Below are positions 39,201-50,190 of a stretch of DNA of 64,000 nt, one piece after another. The notes beneath the pieces are model-generated. The model saw only the letters and a program-made list of their open reading frames with translations. It made no database searches and had not been told where the DNA came from. How positions within the stretch are numbered: the stretch's first letter is position 1; each line of letters opens with the position of its first letter. The position numbers were made by a program, and so were the translations under genes. This DNA comes from Flavobacteriales bacterium (GTDB taxonomy: Bacteria; Bacteroidota; Bacteroidia; Flavobacteriales_F; PHOS-HE28). Location: contig JADKFY010000011.1 in the NCBI GenBank assembly GCA_016717305.1, forward strand, positions 1-64,000, given 5' to 3'.

Positions 39201-42200
39201 GAGGCCGCATCGGTGCTGCAAAGCGTGATGCTACCATCGGTCCCTGCATCAGGTGGCGTGTTCACCGTTACAGTAACCGTTGCCGTTTCATCTGGGCATG
39301 GCGCCGTGCCTGTTACGGTGTACACATAATCCCCCGCGGTCATTGTCGATGGGTCGAAGGATCCACTTGCCAGTGCACTGGGTCCACTCCACGTTCCGCC
39401 TGCATCGGGTGTTCCACCGAGTTGGGTGAAGAGATCCGCTGCTGCATCCGTGGTGCAAAGTGTGATCGCACCATCAGTTCCGGGATCTGGTGGCGTGTTG
39501 ATCGTAACGGTTACAGTTGCCGTTTCATCCGGACAAGGTGCAGTGCCTGCAACCGTGTAGATGTACGCGCCAGCAAGCATCGTCGCCGGATCGATCATTC
39601 CACCAGCAACAGCACTCGGCCCGCTCCATGTACCACCTGCATCCGGTGTACCACCAAGTTCTGCGAAGAGCGAAGAGGCCGCATCGGTGCTGCAAAGCGT
39701 GATGCTACCATCGGTCCCGGCATCAGGTGGCGTGTTCACCGTTACAGTAACCGTTGCCGTTTCATCCGGGCATGGTGCTGTACCAGTAACGGTGTACACA
39801 TAAACACCGGCGGTCATTGTCGATGGGTCGAAGGATCCACTTGCCAGTGCACTGGGTCCGCTCCATGTTCCGCCTGCATCGGGTGTTCCACCGAGTTGGG
39901 TGAAGAGATCCGCTGCTGCATCCGTGGTGCAAAGTGTGATCGCACCATCAGTTCCGGGATCTGGTGGCGTGTTGATCGTAACGGTTACAGTTGCCGTTTC
40001 ATCCGGACAAGGTGCAGTGCCTGCAACCGTGTAGATGTACGCGCCAGCAAGCATCGTCGCCGGATCGATCATTCCACCAGCAACAGCACTCGGTCCGCTC
40101 CATGTACCACCTGCATCCGGTGTACCTCCAAGTTCTGCGAAGAGCGAAGAGGCCGCATCGGTGCTGCAAAGCGTGATGCTACCATCGGTCCCTGCATCAG
40201 GTGGCGTGTTCACCGTTACGGTCACCGTTGCCGTTTCATCCGGGCATGGTGCTGTACCAGTAACGGTGTACACATAAACACCGGCGGTCATTGTCGATGG
40301 GTCGAAGGAACCACTTGCCAGTGCCTGGGTCCCTCCACGTTCCGCCTGCATCGGGTGTTCCACCGAGCTGGGTGAAGAGATCCGATGCTGCATCCGTGGT
40401 GCAGTGTCGCACCATCAGTTCCGGGATCGGTGGCGTGTCGATCGTAACGGTTACAGTTGCCGTTTCATCCGGACAAGGTGCAGTGCCTGCAACCTGCAGA
40501 TGTACGCGCCAGCAAGCATCGTCGCCGGATCGATCATTCCACCAGCAACAGCACTCGGTCCGCTCCATGTACCACCTGCATCCGGTGTACCTCCAAGTTC
40601 TGCGAAGAGCGAAGAGGCCGCATCGGTGCTGCAAAGCGTGATGCTACCATCGGTCCCTGCATCAGGTGGCGTGTTCACCGTTACAGTAACCGTTGCCGTT
40701 TCATCTGGGCATGGCGCCGTGCCTGTTACGGTGTACACATAAACCCCGGCGGTCATTGTCGATGGGTCGAAGGATCCACTTGCCAGTGCACTGGGTCCAC
40801 TCCACGTTCCGCCTGCATCGGGTGTTCCACCGAGAAGTGCAAAAAGAACTTCTGGTCCACTAGAGGAACAAACCGTGATGGATGCATCTGTTCCCGCGTT
40901 CGACAAAGGACTCACTGTAACTGTTACTTCAGAAGTCGCGGTTGAACTGCCGCATGCACCGACCTGGGTTACCGAGTATATGTAACTTCCTGAAGGGTCG
41001 ACTCCGGGTACAAAACTCCCGGAATGCGGACCTGCAGATGGGTCTTCCCATGTTCCACCAGCGACAGGTGTTCCACCGAGTTGAGCGAAAAGATCGATGG
41101 CTGCGGCATCTTCACAAACCGTGATCATTCCGTCCGTGCCCGGGTCGACGGGGTCGTCCACTGTGATCGTCATACAATCCGTGGAGGTGCATAGCGGGTG
41201 CCCAACTTGTGTAACGGTTACACAATACTCCGTAGTGCTGCCCACGGTGGCGACCGGGTTGGCGATGTTCGGGTTTGATAAGCCTGTTGTTGGTGACCAA
41301 CTATAAGTGAATCCGGATGGTGGACATACCGCTGGTCCTGACCAAGGGTTGCCGGTTATGGGTCCGGCGGGGGAAGAATAAACAGCCGTCCCTGCACTGT
41401 TCCGTAACATGAAGGATTGTTCACCATTCCATAAACCTGCCGCATTATAATTCAAGATGATCGTTGCGCCGTTGGTGACCGGTATATTGAACGTAGCAGT
41501 GGTTCCAGCCGCGAGGAAGAAGGTGCTGGGAACGCCATTCACCGTTACCGTTACCTGTGAAGGAACTGACCATCCATCACCGAACGAATCGTTCAAGATC
41601 AATTGATATGTACAACTGCCCGGGAAACCGCCAGAGACAACACTGGCCCCCAGCTGCACGGGAGTGCCGCACGTTGCGTCATCAGGACCAGCTGTTATTA
41701 CAGCTGGTGGGATCGCAGTAATGCTCAAGGTGGTGTCGTAGGTACAACCGAAATTATCGGTGACCGTGTAGGTATATGGGAATGTTCCCGCCGCGGGTGG
41801 GGTAGTGCATATTCCTTGGCAATCGGGTGTGGTTGAAGTAATGTTAGGACCAGCAAAGCTGCTGCTATCGCAGTCGGTTCCATAAACAGGAGTGAATTCA
41901 ACAAGGTCAGGAAAAAGGGCAGGGTTGAACTCGATATTCCAATCACAAACAAAGCCGTTGTCCGATGCCCATAGATCGCAGATCTGTAATTGCCAGATGC
42001 CATTCAATTGCGAACCGACCAAGCCATTCAAATTGTTCAAACTTTCATAAGTTCCCGAAGGAAGCGTTGTAGCGGCATTGTCCACCCATGTGCCATTGGT
42101 CGCAGAGGGACTGAAACAATACTGCCAACATGTTCCTTGCGCATTCGGTTGTGCATCATTGTCCACTGGAACACCCAAGAAAGTCGCACCCCCACCTTGT

Positions 42201-43310
42201 TGGTGCATGGTCACTGTTTGCCCAGTGGGGCTGATGATGTTCACCACGAGATCACCGATGAACGAATGCTCCATGTTGATGCAGATGGAGAGCAAGTCAT
42301 TCACATTGTTCAGGGTTTGGCCAGGGTCGAACTGGGTGTATGTCAATTCCGCATTGAAACAAGATCCAACTTCATCCGCAAGGAAGACACCTCCTCCCAG
42401 ATCCCCGGATGGCAATTCGTTAAAAGTGACCGCATTAACGACAGCATCCAAACAGAGTACTTCACCAACGCATCCCAATAGATCACCCGTCTGTGCCTTG
42501 GAATGTTGGCTCTGTTCCAACGAGTACTTCAAGGTCCACCCGGTTGGTACTTGCACAACCGTTATTGTCGACCAGGTACAGTTGCGCCACATAATACCCC
42601 GGCGCCCCATAACTGTGGGAAGCCACCACAGGGGCGTTGTTCTGGAATGTTCCATCTCCCCATTCCCAACGCCGTGTTGCGATCGCAAAACCAGGAGCTG
42701 CGTATGATGCAGTTGAATTGAATGTGACCGCCTCCCCAATGCACACCATGGCGGGTGCAGCTTCGCTCATAACTGCGGCGGCCGTAGGTCGTTGGCAAGG
42801 TGTGTAACAGGAAATACTTGCCGCAAATACACCTGTGCCAGCGGAGTTCGAACTGAATACGATGGTTAGGCAACCCGAGCTGTTCAAAGGTGATGCATTC
42901 ACCACGTAACCTTGGAGCGCGTTGCCGGTATAGTTCCCCAAGGTCGGAGCAGCGGTACTGTTGCCATCATAGATCGTCATTTGGTCGATCGGGGCCGGAC
43001 CCGTGCCATCCAAATTGAACGTCAAGAAGTTAAGTGAGATCGCGTCGTTCGGGTTATCCGGACAAATGGTATAGGTGATGTTCTCGTTGTTCGAATATCC
43101 GACTGCGCCTTCACCACCACTGTCCAAAAGTGCACCAACACATGTGTTCACTGAACCATTGAAGATGGGGAAGGCTTGGCCCATCGCAAATTGGGACAAG
43201 CACATGACCGAGATGAGACAAATACACCCAAGTGGAAGCAACGATTTTCTCCGGAGTAGGGCCGGTACGGTACGGGAGGCATCCGCGAACGCCTTGCTCT
43301 CTGAACCCAT
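33267..43310 (-). pseudogene. Giant T9SS type B repeat adhesin (about 3,350 residues, frameshifted)
   Basis: One gene reads from the signal peptide at 43310 (LLPLGCICLISVMCLSQFAMGQ) to a type B sorting domain ending GHVTLLR at 33267. In order: a CUB-like domain (VNTCVGALLDSGG, TYTICPDNPNDAI, MTIYDGN), a PKD domain (WEWGDGTF), a proprotein-convertase P-domain-like module (INMEHSFIGDLVVNIISPTGQ), about 28 tandem 79-residue repeats, short SprB-like repeats (ACNTKIPFTIGEP), a final PKD, and VPNSFTPNGDGVNDGF, the TIGR04131 domain. Shifts occur at the C-run 42486-42488, within 40300-40500 and at 39009. All look like small consensus errors. It is probably a surface adhesin or gliding-type filament. 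It is 59 bases from xdhA but unrelated to it. Confidence 0.8.
34690..41130 (-). repeat. About 28 tandem 237-bp coding repeats in 474-bp dimers
   Basis: The unit encodes about 79 residues with two conserved cysteines (APCPD and ITLC) and the core GGTPDAGGTWSGPSAV. Copies alternate between two types, so identity is highest at a spacing of 474 bases, for example 36967/37441/37915/38389 and 39043/39517/39991. Units near 39-40.7 kb are almost identical, while those at 34.7-36.5 kb, nearest the C-terminus, have diverged. This fits recent expansion at the distal end by unequal crossing-over. Confidence 0.85.
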
Positions 43311-43508
43311 GCAGGGACGGTAGTTGTTTCCTTATGTACTGACGCTGAGCGGATGAAATTAGTTGCCAATTCGACACTTGCAAGACCCGGATGCTGGATT
43401 TTGGACGAATACCCAAAATTCACGCATGAATGCACGATCCAAGCCATAAGAATACAATGAACTATTGCTTGGGGATAACAATTAGCCTCTAGTTGATCAG
43501 CCAAGTAG

Positions 43509-43518
43509 CGAACGTTCG
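43509..43518. promoter_or_regulatory. Palindrome CGAACGTTCG in a 337-base intergenic gap
   Basis: A perfect ten-base palindrome lies about 200 bases upstream of the giant adhesin start at 43310. The gap 43311-43647 contains no gene. The palindrome could be an operator, but ten-base palindromes also occur by chance. Confidence 0.2.
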
Positions 43519-43647
43519 TTGCGTTATCCCATTCACTGCCACAAAGTGCGTTGCGCCTACAAATTGACCATAGCGAAAAATGACGGAATTGCTGAGGAAT
43601 GGAGACCCTTCCGCCTTCACCCAAGAAGAGATCGTAACTGGACAAGA

Positions 43648-46296
43648 CTACCTGACCAGCGTAACGTGCCCCATGATGATACGCTTATGAAGAGTACGCT
43701 TACTGCGCAGCTTCAACCGGTAGTTGTAAACCCCTTGTGGGAGTCCGGACCCGTCCCAGCCGATGTTCCGGTCCGTAGTTAAGAATACAGCATGCCCCCA
43801 ACGATCGAAGATCCGAAGGTCGAACTCCTTCGGATCGACGTCGTTGCCTTCGATCAAGAAGAGTTCATTGATCCCATCCCCATCCGGGGAGAACGCGTTG
43901 GGGGCGTAAACCAGAAATTCATCCTCAACCTCAACGTTGATCAGGATGCTGTCAGCACAGCCCAATTCATTTTCAACGCGCAGCTGGACCGGATAAAAGC
44001 GCCCTTGGTCATTGGGGAAGGTGATCAACGTGTCCGGTCCGTTCCATGTTCCAAAGTCGAAAAAGTCCCATTCATAACTCACTTCATTCGGTGTAGCACC
44101 TTCCTGAAATAGCCCGGTCGGTTCGAAGATCGTAAGTGGTACAGGCTCCCAAGTGAAGTCGGCAACAGGCACCGATATCACGTCCACCATGCCGAATAGT
44201 GTGGTGTCCGTAACGCAGCCGTTAGGCCAAAGCACCGTGGTGTTCACCGAATAGTTGCCACCGATCGCATACAGGTGACTGATCAGATCGCCACCGTCAG
44301 CAGTGATCACGCCGTCGCCGAAGGACCAATCGATCTCTGCTCCGTTCGTTGTGTCCAGAAAAGTGAAATTGACGAGAAAGGGTGCACAGCCGAACGTTGT
44401 ATCTGCCGTAACTTCAAATGGAGGGGTTTGCAATACCGTGATCAAATTGCATAGCGTCTCCGTTGGCGTTTCGCAGCCATCGCTTACGGTTACGCAAAGT
44501 GTCGCATCCATGATCAATGAATCAGTGATCAAAGGGACATCGGGTGCGCCATTGTTCCAAAGGAAATGGAAGTCCCCATCACCACCGCTCGTGTTGTCCA
44601 TGTCCACCGTGAAGGGGATCCCGTTGCAGATCTCTGTAGGAGTAAAGAGTGTTGCACTAATTGGGTCAAGAACGGTTATCGAGAATGGGAAGGGGGCCAA
44701 GTTGCATCCGTTCGCATCAGTGGCCACGATGGAATAATTCACACTGGAAGTAGGGGACAGAACATGTGGACCAGTTCCGATAAGCGTCGGAGTCCATGTG
44801 AGTTGGACAGGCAACGTGCCTCCGTTCGCGGATGCCGATACGACGGCCTGCCCGGTTAAGCAGATCGTTGTGTCCTGTGGGGTCGACGTCCATGCTAACA
44901 ACGTTGGTTCAGTGATCGTGAAGATCAATGTGTCCGTGCAGTTGACACCGGGCGCGGATTCCGCGATCACTACACTGAAATTTCCGGGCCCGGTGATCAA
45001 GGTGTCTCCGATACTTTCCATGGTGGAGCGGATGACGTTTTGGGCCTGGTCCAGCCACGTGTAATTCCAATTCACACCAATACCCGTGGTCGATACGATC
45101 GCCGTCCCATCGGATTGGCCGAAGCAGACAACGTTCGTGGTTGCAATGGTGCTTGTCATTTCGGATTCCACGATAACCGTCGCCTGACCGGTCGCGCTAC
45201 ATCCCGCCGCATCCAGGACCGACACCGTGTAGGTACCGGCCGTAAGTCCGGTGTATGTCCCATTGTTCGTCTGTGGTGATGCACCGTTCAGGCGGAAGAT
45301 CGAGAAGCCTTGAGCATTCGTGGTCATTCCGGTTACCGACCCGGTCGCCGATCCGCCACATCCGGTTGCGGTGGCGGTCACGTCCAAGATCAATTCAGGC
45401 GGGAGCGAGAAGGCGATGGAAGTGCCAACTTGGCTCGGATTTCCGCATAGGTCGATCACAACTCCGGACATGGTCAGGGTGAATGGCCCGGTGCCAACCA
45501 ACGCAGGAGACACTGTTGCCACAAAGTTGTTCGATTGCTCGCCACCTGCCAGACAATCTGCACTGGTTATCCCGGTGATCGTATAAGTGCTACCTGGACC
45601 GCTCAGTGTAATGTCGGTCGGCTGAACGCTGGTGCACAGCACTTGCTCACTGAAAGCGAATGCGATCTCCGTTCGTGGGCATTGGACGTCGACCGTGCTG
45701 GACAACGAAGGCGGCGTGCCGTCGAATATGCTTGCAGTGCTGCCGGGGACCTGAGTATTGAGCGAATATCCGAACGGCGACTGCGACCAGTTGCTCACAT
45801 AGAGCACATAGGTTTGGCCGGTTTGTACAGAAATGCAAGGTTCGTTCTGTCCTCCTGTAAGTCCATTCGCACCGGTAACCCCAGGCAATCCGGAGAAATT
45901 GCAGGCCACCTCCAAAGATGCGTTCGTGGCGATATCGGCACAGTCGGCATTGGTCAAATTGAAAACAGCCCAATCATAGTCGTTCCCTATGTTGTTCGGA
46001 ATAATGGAGAAACAGAATTGGCCGCTGTTCTGTACCGTGAAGGTATACCATTGTCCATCCACCTCTCCTCCGCCTAGGCAGGACAACCCTGAGTCTATTT
46101 CATCTGGAAGGTCACCTTCTCCGGGTGGACTATTGGCTTCGTTATAGACACCTTGGCAGACCGGAATAGCGGAGAAGCAATCTCCGGTATTCTGGGCTAT
46201 TGAAGCATGCCAAGAAACGAGAACAATGAGCGTGGGAAGTAGGGACCGCAAATACCGAACGAGGCCGGCCGTACTTATCCCGGACACATCGTTCAT
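43648..46296 (-). CDS. T9SS type B surface protein with PKD domain
   Basis: The protein has 882 residues. The ATG at 46296 gives a usable signal peptide (YLRSLLPTLIVLVSWHASIAQ); an ATG 21 codons upstream only adds polar sequence. The N-terminal domain (DCFSAIPVCQGVYNEANSPPG, GQWYTFTVQNSGQFCFSI) resembles the beta-sandwich module found in many Bacteroidota surface proteins. Next come an Ig-like region, SprB-type repeats (VTATATGCGGSATGSVTG), a PKD domain (IDWSFGDGVITADGG) and the type B sorting domain (YAPNAFSPDGDGINELF ... IIMGHVTLVR). The frame is intact. A surface adhesin role is inferred from the architecture, and the ligand is unknown. Confidence 0.85.
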   Translation of the reverse strand: MNDVSGISTAGLVRYLRSLLPTLIVLVSWHASIAQNTGDCFSAIPVCQGVYNEANSPPGEGDLPDEIDSGLSCLGGGEVDGQWYTFTVQNSGQFCFSIIPNNIGNDYDWAVFNLTNADCADIATNASLEVACNFSGLPGVTGANGLTGGQNEPCISVQTGQTYVLYVSNWSQSPFGYSLNTQVPGSTASIFDGTPPSLSSTVDVQCPRTEIAFAFSEQVLCTSVQPTDITLSGPGSTYTITGITSADCLAGGEQSNNFVATVSPALVGTGPFTLTMSGVVIDLCGNPSQVGTSIAFSLPPELILDVTATATGCGGSATGSVTGMTTNAQGFSIFRLNGASPQTNNGTYTGLTAGTYTVSVLDAAGCSATGQATVIVESEMTSTIATTNVVCFGQSDGTAIVSTTGIGVNWNYTWLDQAQNVIRSTMESIGDTLITGPGNFSVVIAESAPGVNCTDTLIFTITEPTLLAWTSTPQDTTICLTGQAVVSASANGGTLPVQLTWTPTLIGTGPHVLSPTSSVNYSIVATDANGCNLAPFPFSITVLDPISATLFTPTEICNGIPFTVDMDNTSGGDGDFHFLWNNGAPDVPLITDSLIMDATLCVTVSDGCETPTETLCNLITVLQTPPFEVTADTTFGCAPFLVNFTFLDTTNGAEIDWSFGDGVITADGGDLISHLYAIGGNYSVNTTVLWPNGCVTDTTLFGMVDVISVPVADFTWEPVPLTIFEPTGLFQEGATPNEVSYEWDFFDFGTWNGPDTLITFPNDQGRFYPVQLRVENELGCADSILINVEVEDEFLVYAPNAFSPDGDGINELFLIEGNDVDPKEFDLRIFDRWGHAVFLTTDRNIGWDGSGLPQGVYNYRLKLRSKRTLHKRIIMGHVTLVR

Positions 46297-46380
46297 CCCA
46301 GCGCTGTCCAGTCCATTACCGTTGTTCACCTTAGAAGAGCCTGTATCATCCGAAGGCAAAGTAACGCAGGCTCAGGAAGA

Positions 46381-49300
46381 TCACTTGATCAGTGTTACGT
46401 GACCAACCAGTTCCTTCCGTGCTTGGGTTTCCTGGATCGTATACAGAATGCGGTATGCGTAGACATCGGTCTTCAGGACCGCTCCTCCGTTCTCGAAACT
46501 GCCCAACCACGGTTTGTATGGATCTGTTGTATTGTAGACGACCTGACCCCAACGGTCGAACACCAGCATCTCAAACTCAGTGATCGTCGGTATGTTCATG
46601 CTCATCCCCCATGCATCGTTCTTTCCATCTCCATCTGGCGTAAAGCTGTTGGGGATGTACGTAACGAGCACGTCGTCGTCACGATGTTATGGCAGATCGT
46701 GTCCGGGCAATCGTTGTAGTTGTATGCCTCCAAACAAACTTCATAGGTGCCGGGAAACTTGTTGGTGAATGTCCACTCCGTGTTCACATCGGTCGTGGAA
46801 TGCTGGTCGGCAACGTTCCACGCATACCTATCTGCATTCGCGCTCTGGTTCACGAATGTTATGGTCGGTGCGTTGATGGTGGCCGGGTTCGGTCCCCAAC
46901 CGAATTCTGCGATCACCGGTGGTGGCCCCATTACTTCAATGAACCCGGATCCGATGCAACCGATGGCGTTCTTTATCCGCACCAAATGGATGCCTTCACA
47001 GGCATCTGGCATAGTGCTTCCCGTGCTCCAGGTCGCTCCATCATCGAAGCTATAGTCAACGGCCTCGACGTCATAGATCTCTACTTGTCCATCACAGTCG
47101 CCTGAGCAAGTAACAGGTTGATAGGCCAAGGAATCGATCCTCAAAAGCACAGGTTCGGTGATCGTGATCGTGGTGGTGTCCCTGCAATCATTGTCATCAC
47201 TTACCACTAACGCATATTCACCGGCACACAGATCAACTATCGAGTCCAATGCGATGCCGGAGACACCGGTGCTCCAGAAGTAATTGAGGTCGGCAATAGC
47301 GTTGCCCCCGGTCACAGCCATGTGCACTGCACCATCGCAGTAGCCATAGCACAATGCGTTCGTCAATGTTGGCGTGAAGACGTAGGGATCCGTAAAGGTC
47401 ATCTCAACGCTATCCACCGTATTGCAAAAAGCACCGTCGTTCTCTCTCCAGTAGAACATGTGTGTTCCGCCCCCACCGATCGGCATGGTTACCGTGGTCT
47501 GGGCAGACATTAGATCTCCAAAAACAGCTCCGGTCGGTCCGTCCCATTGGCCTACACCGGTATTGCCTGGTGTAGCCGATAACGGATTCGTGAGGTCGCA
47601 TGAGGTCAAAGGCAGGCCTGCGTCAGGGATCCCGCAACACGTTGGGTCCGTGGCCGGTATCATGGTAATGTCCAATTGGGAGCTGGCCACACACCCAGCA
47701 GCACTGATGATCGTGTAGGTATAAATATCCGTGACACCATTGATCGGTTCAAAAGCGTTCGGTACGATCGTACCATCCGTCAAGGTCCAAATTCCTCCTG
47801 CATCGGGTGTGCCGCCCAAGGAATCGGTCAACATGAAATTCGGATCGCTGGCACACATGATCAAAACATCGCTGATGCCAGCGTCTATAGAGGGGTCTGG
47901 GCTTACCAATACACTGTCCATGACAGCACATTCCGGATGTCCGTTCGGGTAGGCGCTCAGGTAGTACCAAGTTGGTTCTGTTACGTAAACCAGTGATGTC
48001 GCGCTGTTCGGCGTGGTCAGGCCGGTGGTTGGGGTCCATTCAAAGGTGAACGGTGTAGTGCCACCACCACAAACCACCACTCCTGTATACGAAACCCCGG
48101 ATGAAGGGCCGTTTGGTGATTCGAACACCGCTGTTCCAGCATCATTGATCAGGTCGAAGGAATTCTCGTTGTTCCATATCGTTCCAGCGGTGAACGTAAG
48201 CGTGATCATCGCTCCGGTCGAAACGGAAAGCGGTATCGTCTGTATCGAACCGGTCGCCAATGTGTATGATGAGATCACGCCATCGATATTCACCGAAAGG
48301 CTTGCATTTCCATTCCAGCCATCGAAGGCCGTATCGTACAGGACCAGGTCCCAGACACAATTTGTCGGTGGTCCATTGGCCGTGATCTCACCGGCCATCG
48401 GCAATGGGTCTGAACATAGGGTGATCGCTGGTCCCGCATCAAGTTCAACTTGCAAAGGCACGGTCACAGTTATCGTGGTGTCATAGGTGCACCCGAAATT
48501 ATCTGTCACGCTGAACACATAATCATAGTCCCCCGGTCCGGTCGGCGTGGCTGTGCCTGACAAGGGGTTAGTTGGGTCAGTGACAAGAAAAGGGCCGGTC
48601 CAGAAGGCCGAATCCGGGTCAGTGGTGTCAAGGACAGGAGTGAACTGGGTAACATCTGGAATAATAGCCGGGTTGAACTCGATGTTCCAACCGCACAGGA
48701 AGCCATTATCGGCCCCCCAAAGATCGAGTGACGTATAGGTCCAAGTACCGTTCAAAGGGCAGCCCAATAAGTTGGAGAAAGGCTGGATGCTGTTGTACGT
48801 GCCGGGGATCAATGCATTGCCCTGACTGCTAGGCATTGTATTCGGCGTTGCACCGAACTGTGAATTATCCACCCACGTTCCTTGGGTGGCGGTAGGGCTC
48901 CAGCAGTAGTTCCAACAGACGCCCGGTACAGGGTTCGCATTGCCGTCGGTATCATTGGCATCACCCAAGAATGTACCACCCCCACCTTGTTGATGGAAGA
49001 CGATCGTATTGCCGTTCGGGCAAGCCAGCGAGAGCACGAGATCACCCATGAAGGAATGCTCCATGTTCACACAGATCTCGATGATATCGCTCAAATTGGT
49101 AACGGTTTGTCCCGGGTCGAATTGGGTGAATACGAGACTGGAGTTGTAGGGTACCCCCAATGAATCCGGCAGGTATACACCATCTCCGAAGGTAGCCTCA
49201 GGGATCCCGGTCCAAGTCACAGGGCTTACCACCGCGTCAAGGTTCACCGTTGCACCCAAACATGATTCAATGCTCTCGACAGTTCCAAGAAAGGAGGGTG

Positions 49301-50030
49301 TAGTACTTACCAGGACCTGCAGGTCGACCACGTTCGCATTCACACAATCGTTGTCATCCAAGAGGTTGAGTTGTACGATGTATTCTCCGGGCTCTGCAAA
49401 GGAGTGCGATGCCGTGGACCCAGTTGCTGTTGTTCCATCGTCGAATACCCATTCGTAATTCGTAATGTTGAAAGTTGGGGCTGCAGTTGAAGCTGTACCA
49501 TCAAAATCCACCACTTCTCCTACACATACCAAGGCCGGACCTGGTTCGCTCATGCTAGCTGCCGCTAGGGGACGATCACAAGGAGTGAAGCACGTGATCG
49601 AGGCCGCAAAGTCACCAGTGCCAGCACCATTGGAGATGAATTGGACCGTGAGGCATCCAGATGGATTGAACGTAGTTGCAGCAGCCACACCACCCTGAGG
49701 CGGAGCGTTGTATTCACCCAAGTACGTACCGGCCGTGCTGTTCCCATCCCAGATCCGAATGCGGTCCAAATTATTGTTCGGGCCGGAACTGTTCAGGTTC
49801 CAAACTGACCACGTGAGGAAAATACCATCACCTGGTTGGTCAGGACAAATGACAACAGTATAATTCTCGTTGTCTCCATAGGATCCCGATGGACCGCCAC
49901 TATCGTGCATAACCCCGGTGCACGCTGTAATGGTGCCATCCGAAATACTGTATTGTTGAGCCGAAGCTCCCATGCTAAGGAGGACAACGCTAAGAAAGGA
50001 AATGAATCGGGGGGTAGTTCGTTCCACCAT
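46381..50030 (-). pseudogene. T9SS type B surface protein, CUB-PKD-P-domain type, one frameshift
   Basis: The product is about 1,216 residues. The ATG at 50030 starts a signal peptide (FLSVVLLSMGASAQ). The first 430 residues repeat the layout of the giant adhesin: CUB-like (ITACTGVMHDSGG, IRIWDGNSTAG), PKD (YEWVFDDGTTATG) and P-domain-like (CVNMEHSFMGDLVLSLACPNG). Ig-like and SprB-like repeats follow (LCYGYCDGAVHMAVTGG), then another PKD-like region. Near 46680 one base is missing; restoring it joins CHNIVT to VLVTYIPNSFTPDGDGKND and the type B sorting domain ending GHVTLIK. It is probably a paralogue of the neighbouring giant adhesin that lacks the long repeat array. Confidence 0.85.
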
Positions 50031-50190
50031 GGTAGGTCTTACAGGCGTGCGGGATATGGAATTGAATGATATAACCAGATCCCTACGTTGTTGTTCTTGT
50101 GACATGCGAGTGCTCCCAATGGTTGCCTATGTGCAAAAATAAGGAACCCGGATCTGGTCCGGGTCCTTGTATGCTTGATCAATTGGGGAC

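Noticed and set aside
34690..41130. Regularly spaced repeats that could suggest a CRISPR array
   Set aside because: The period is 237/474 bases and the repeats are open, codon-preserving and encode a beta-rich protein domain. There are no short repeats with unique spacers and no cas genes.
33267..50030. Mobile element or phage origin for the adhesin block
   Set aside because: No integrase, transposase, terminal repeats or structural phage genes. T9SS sorting domains identify native surface proteins.
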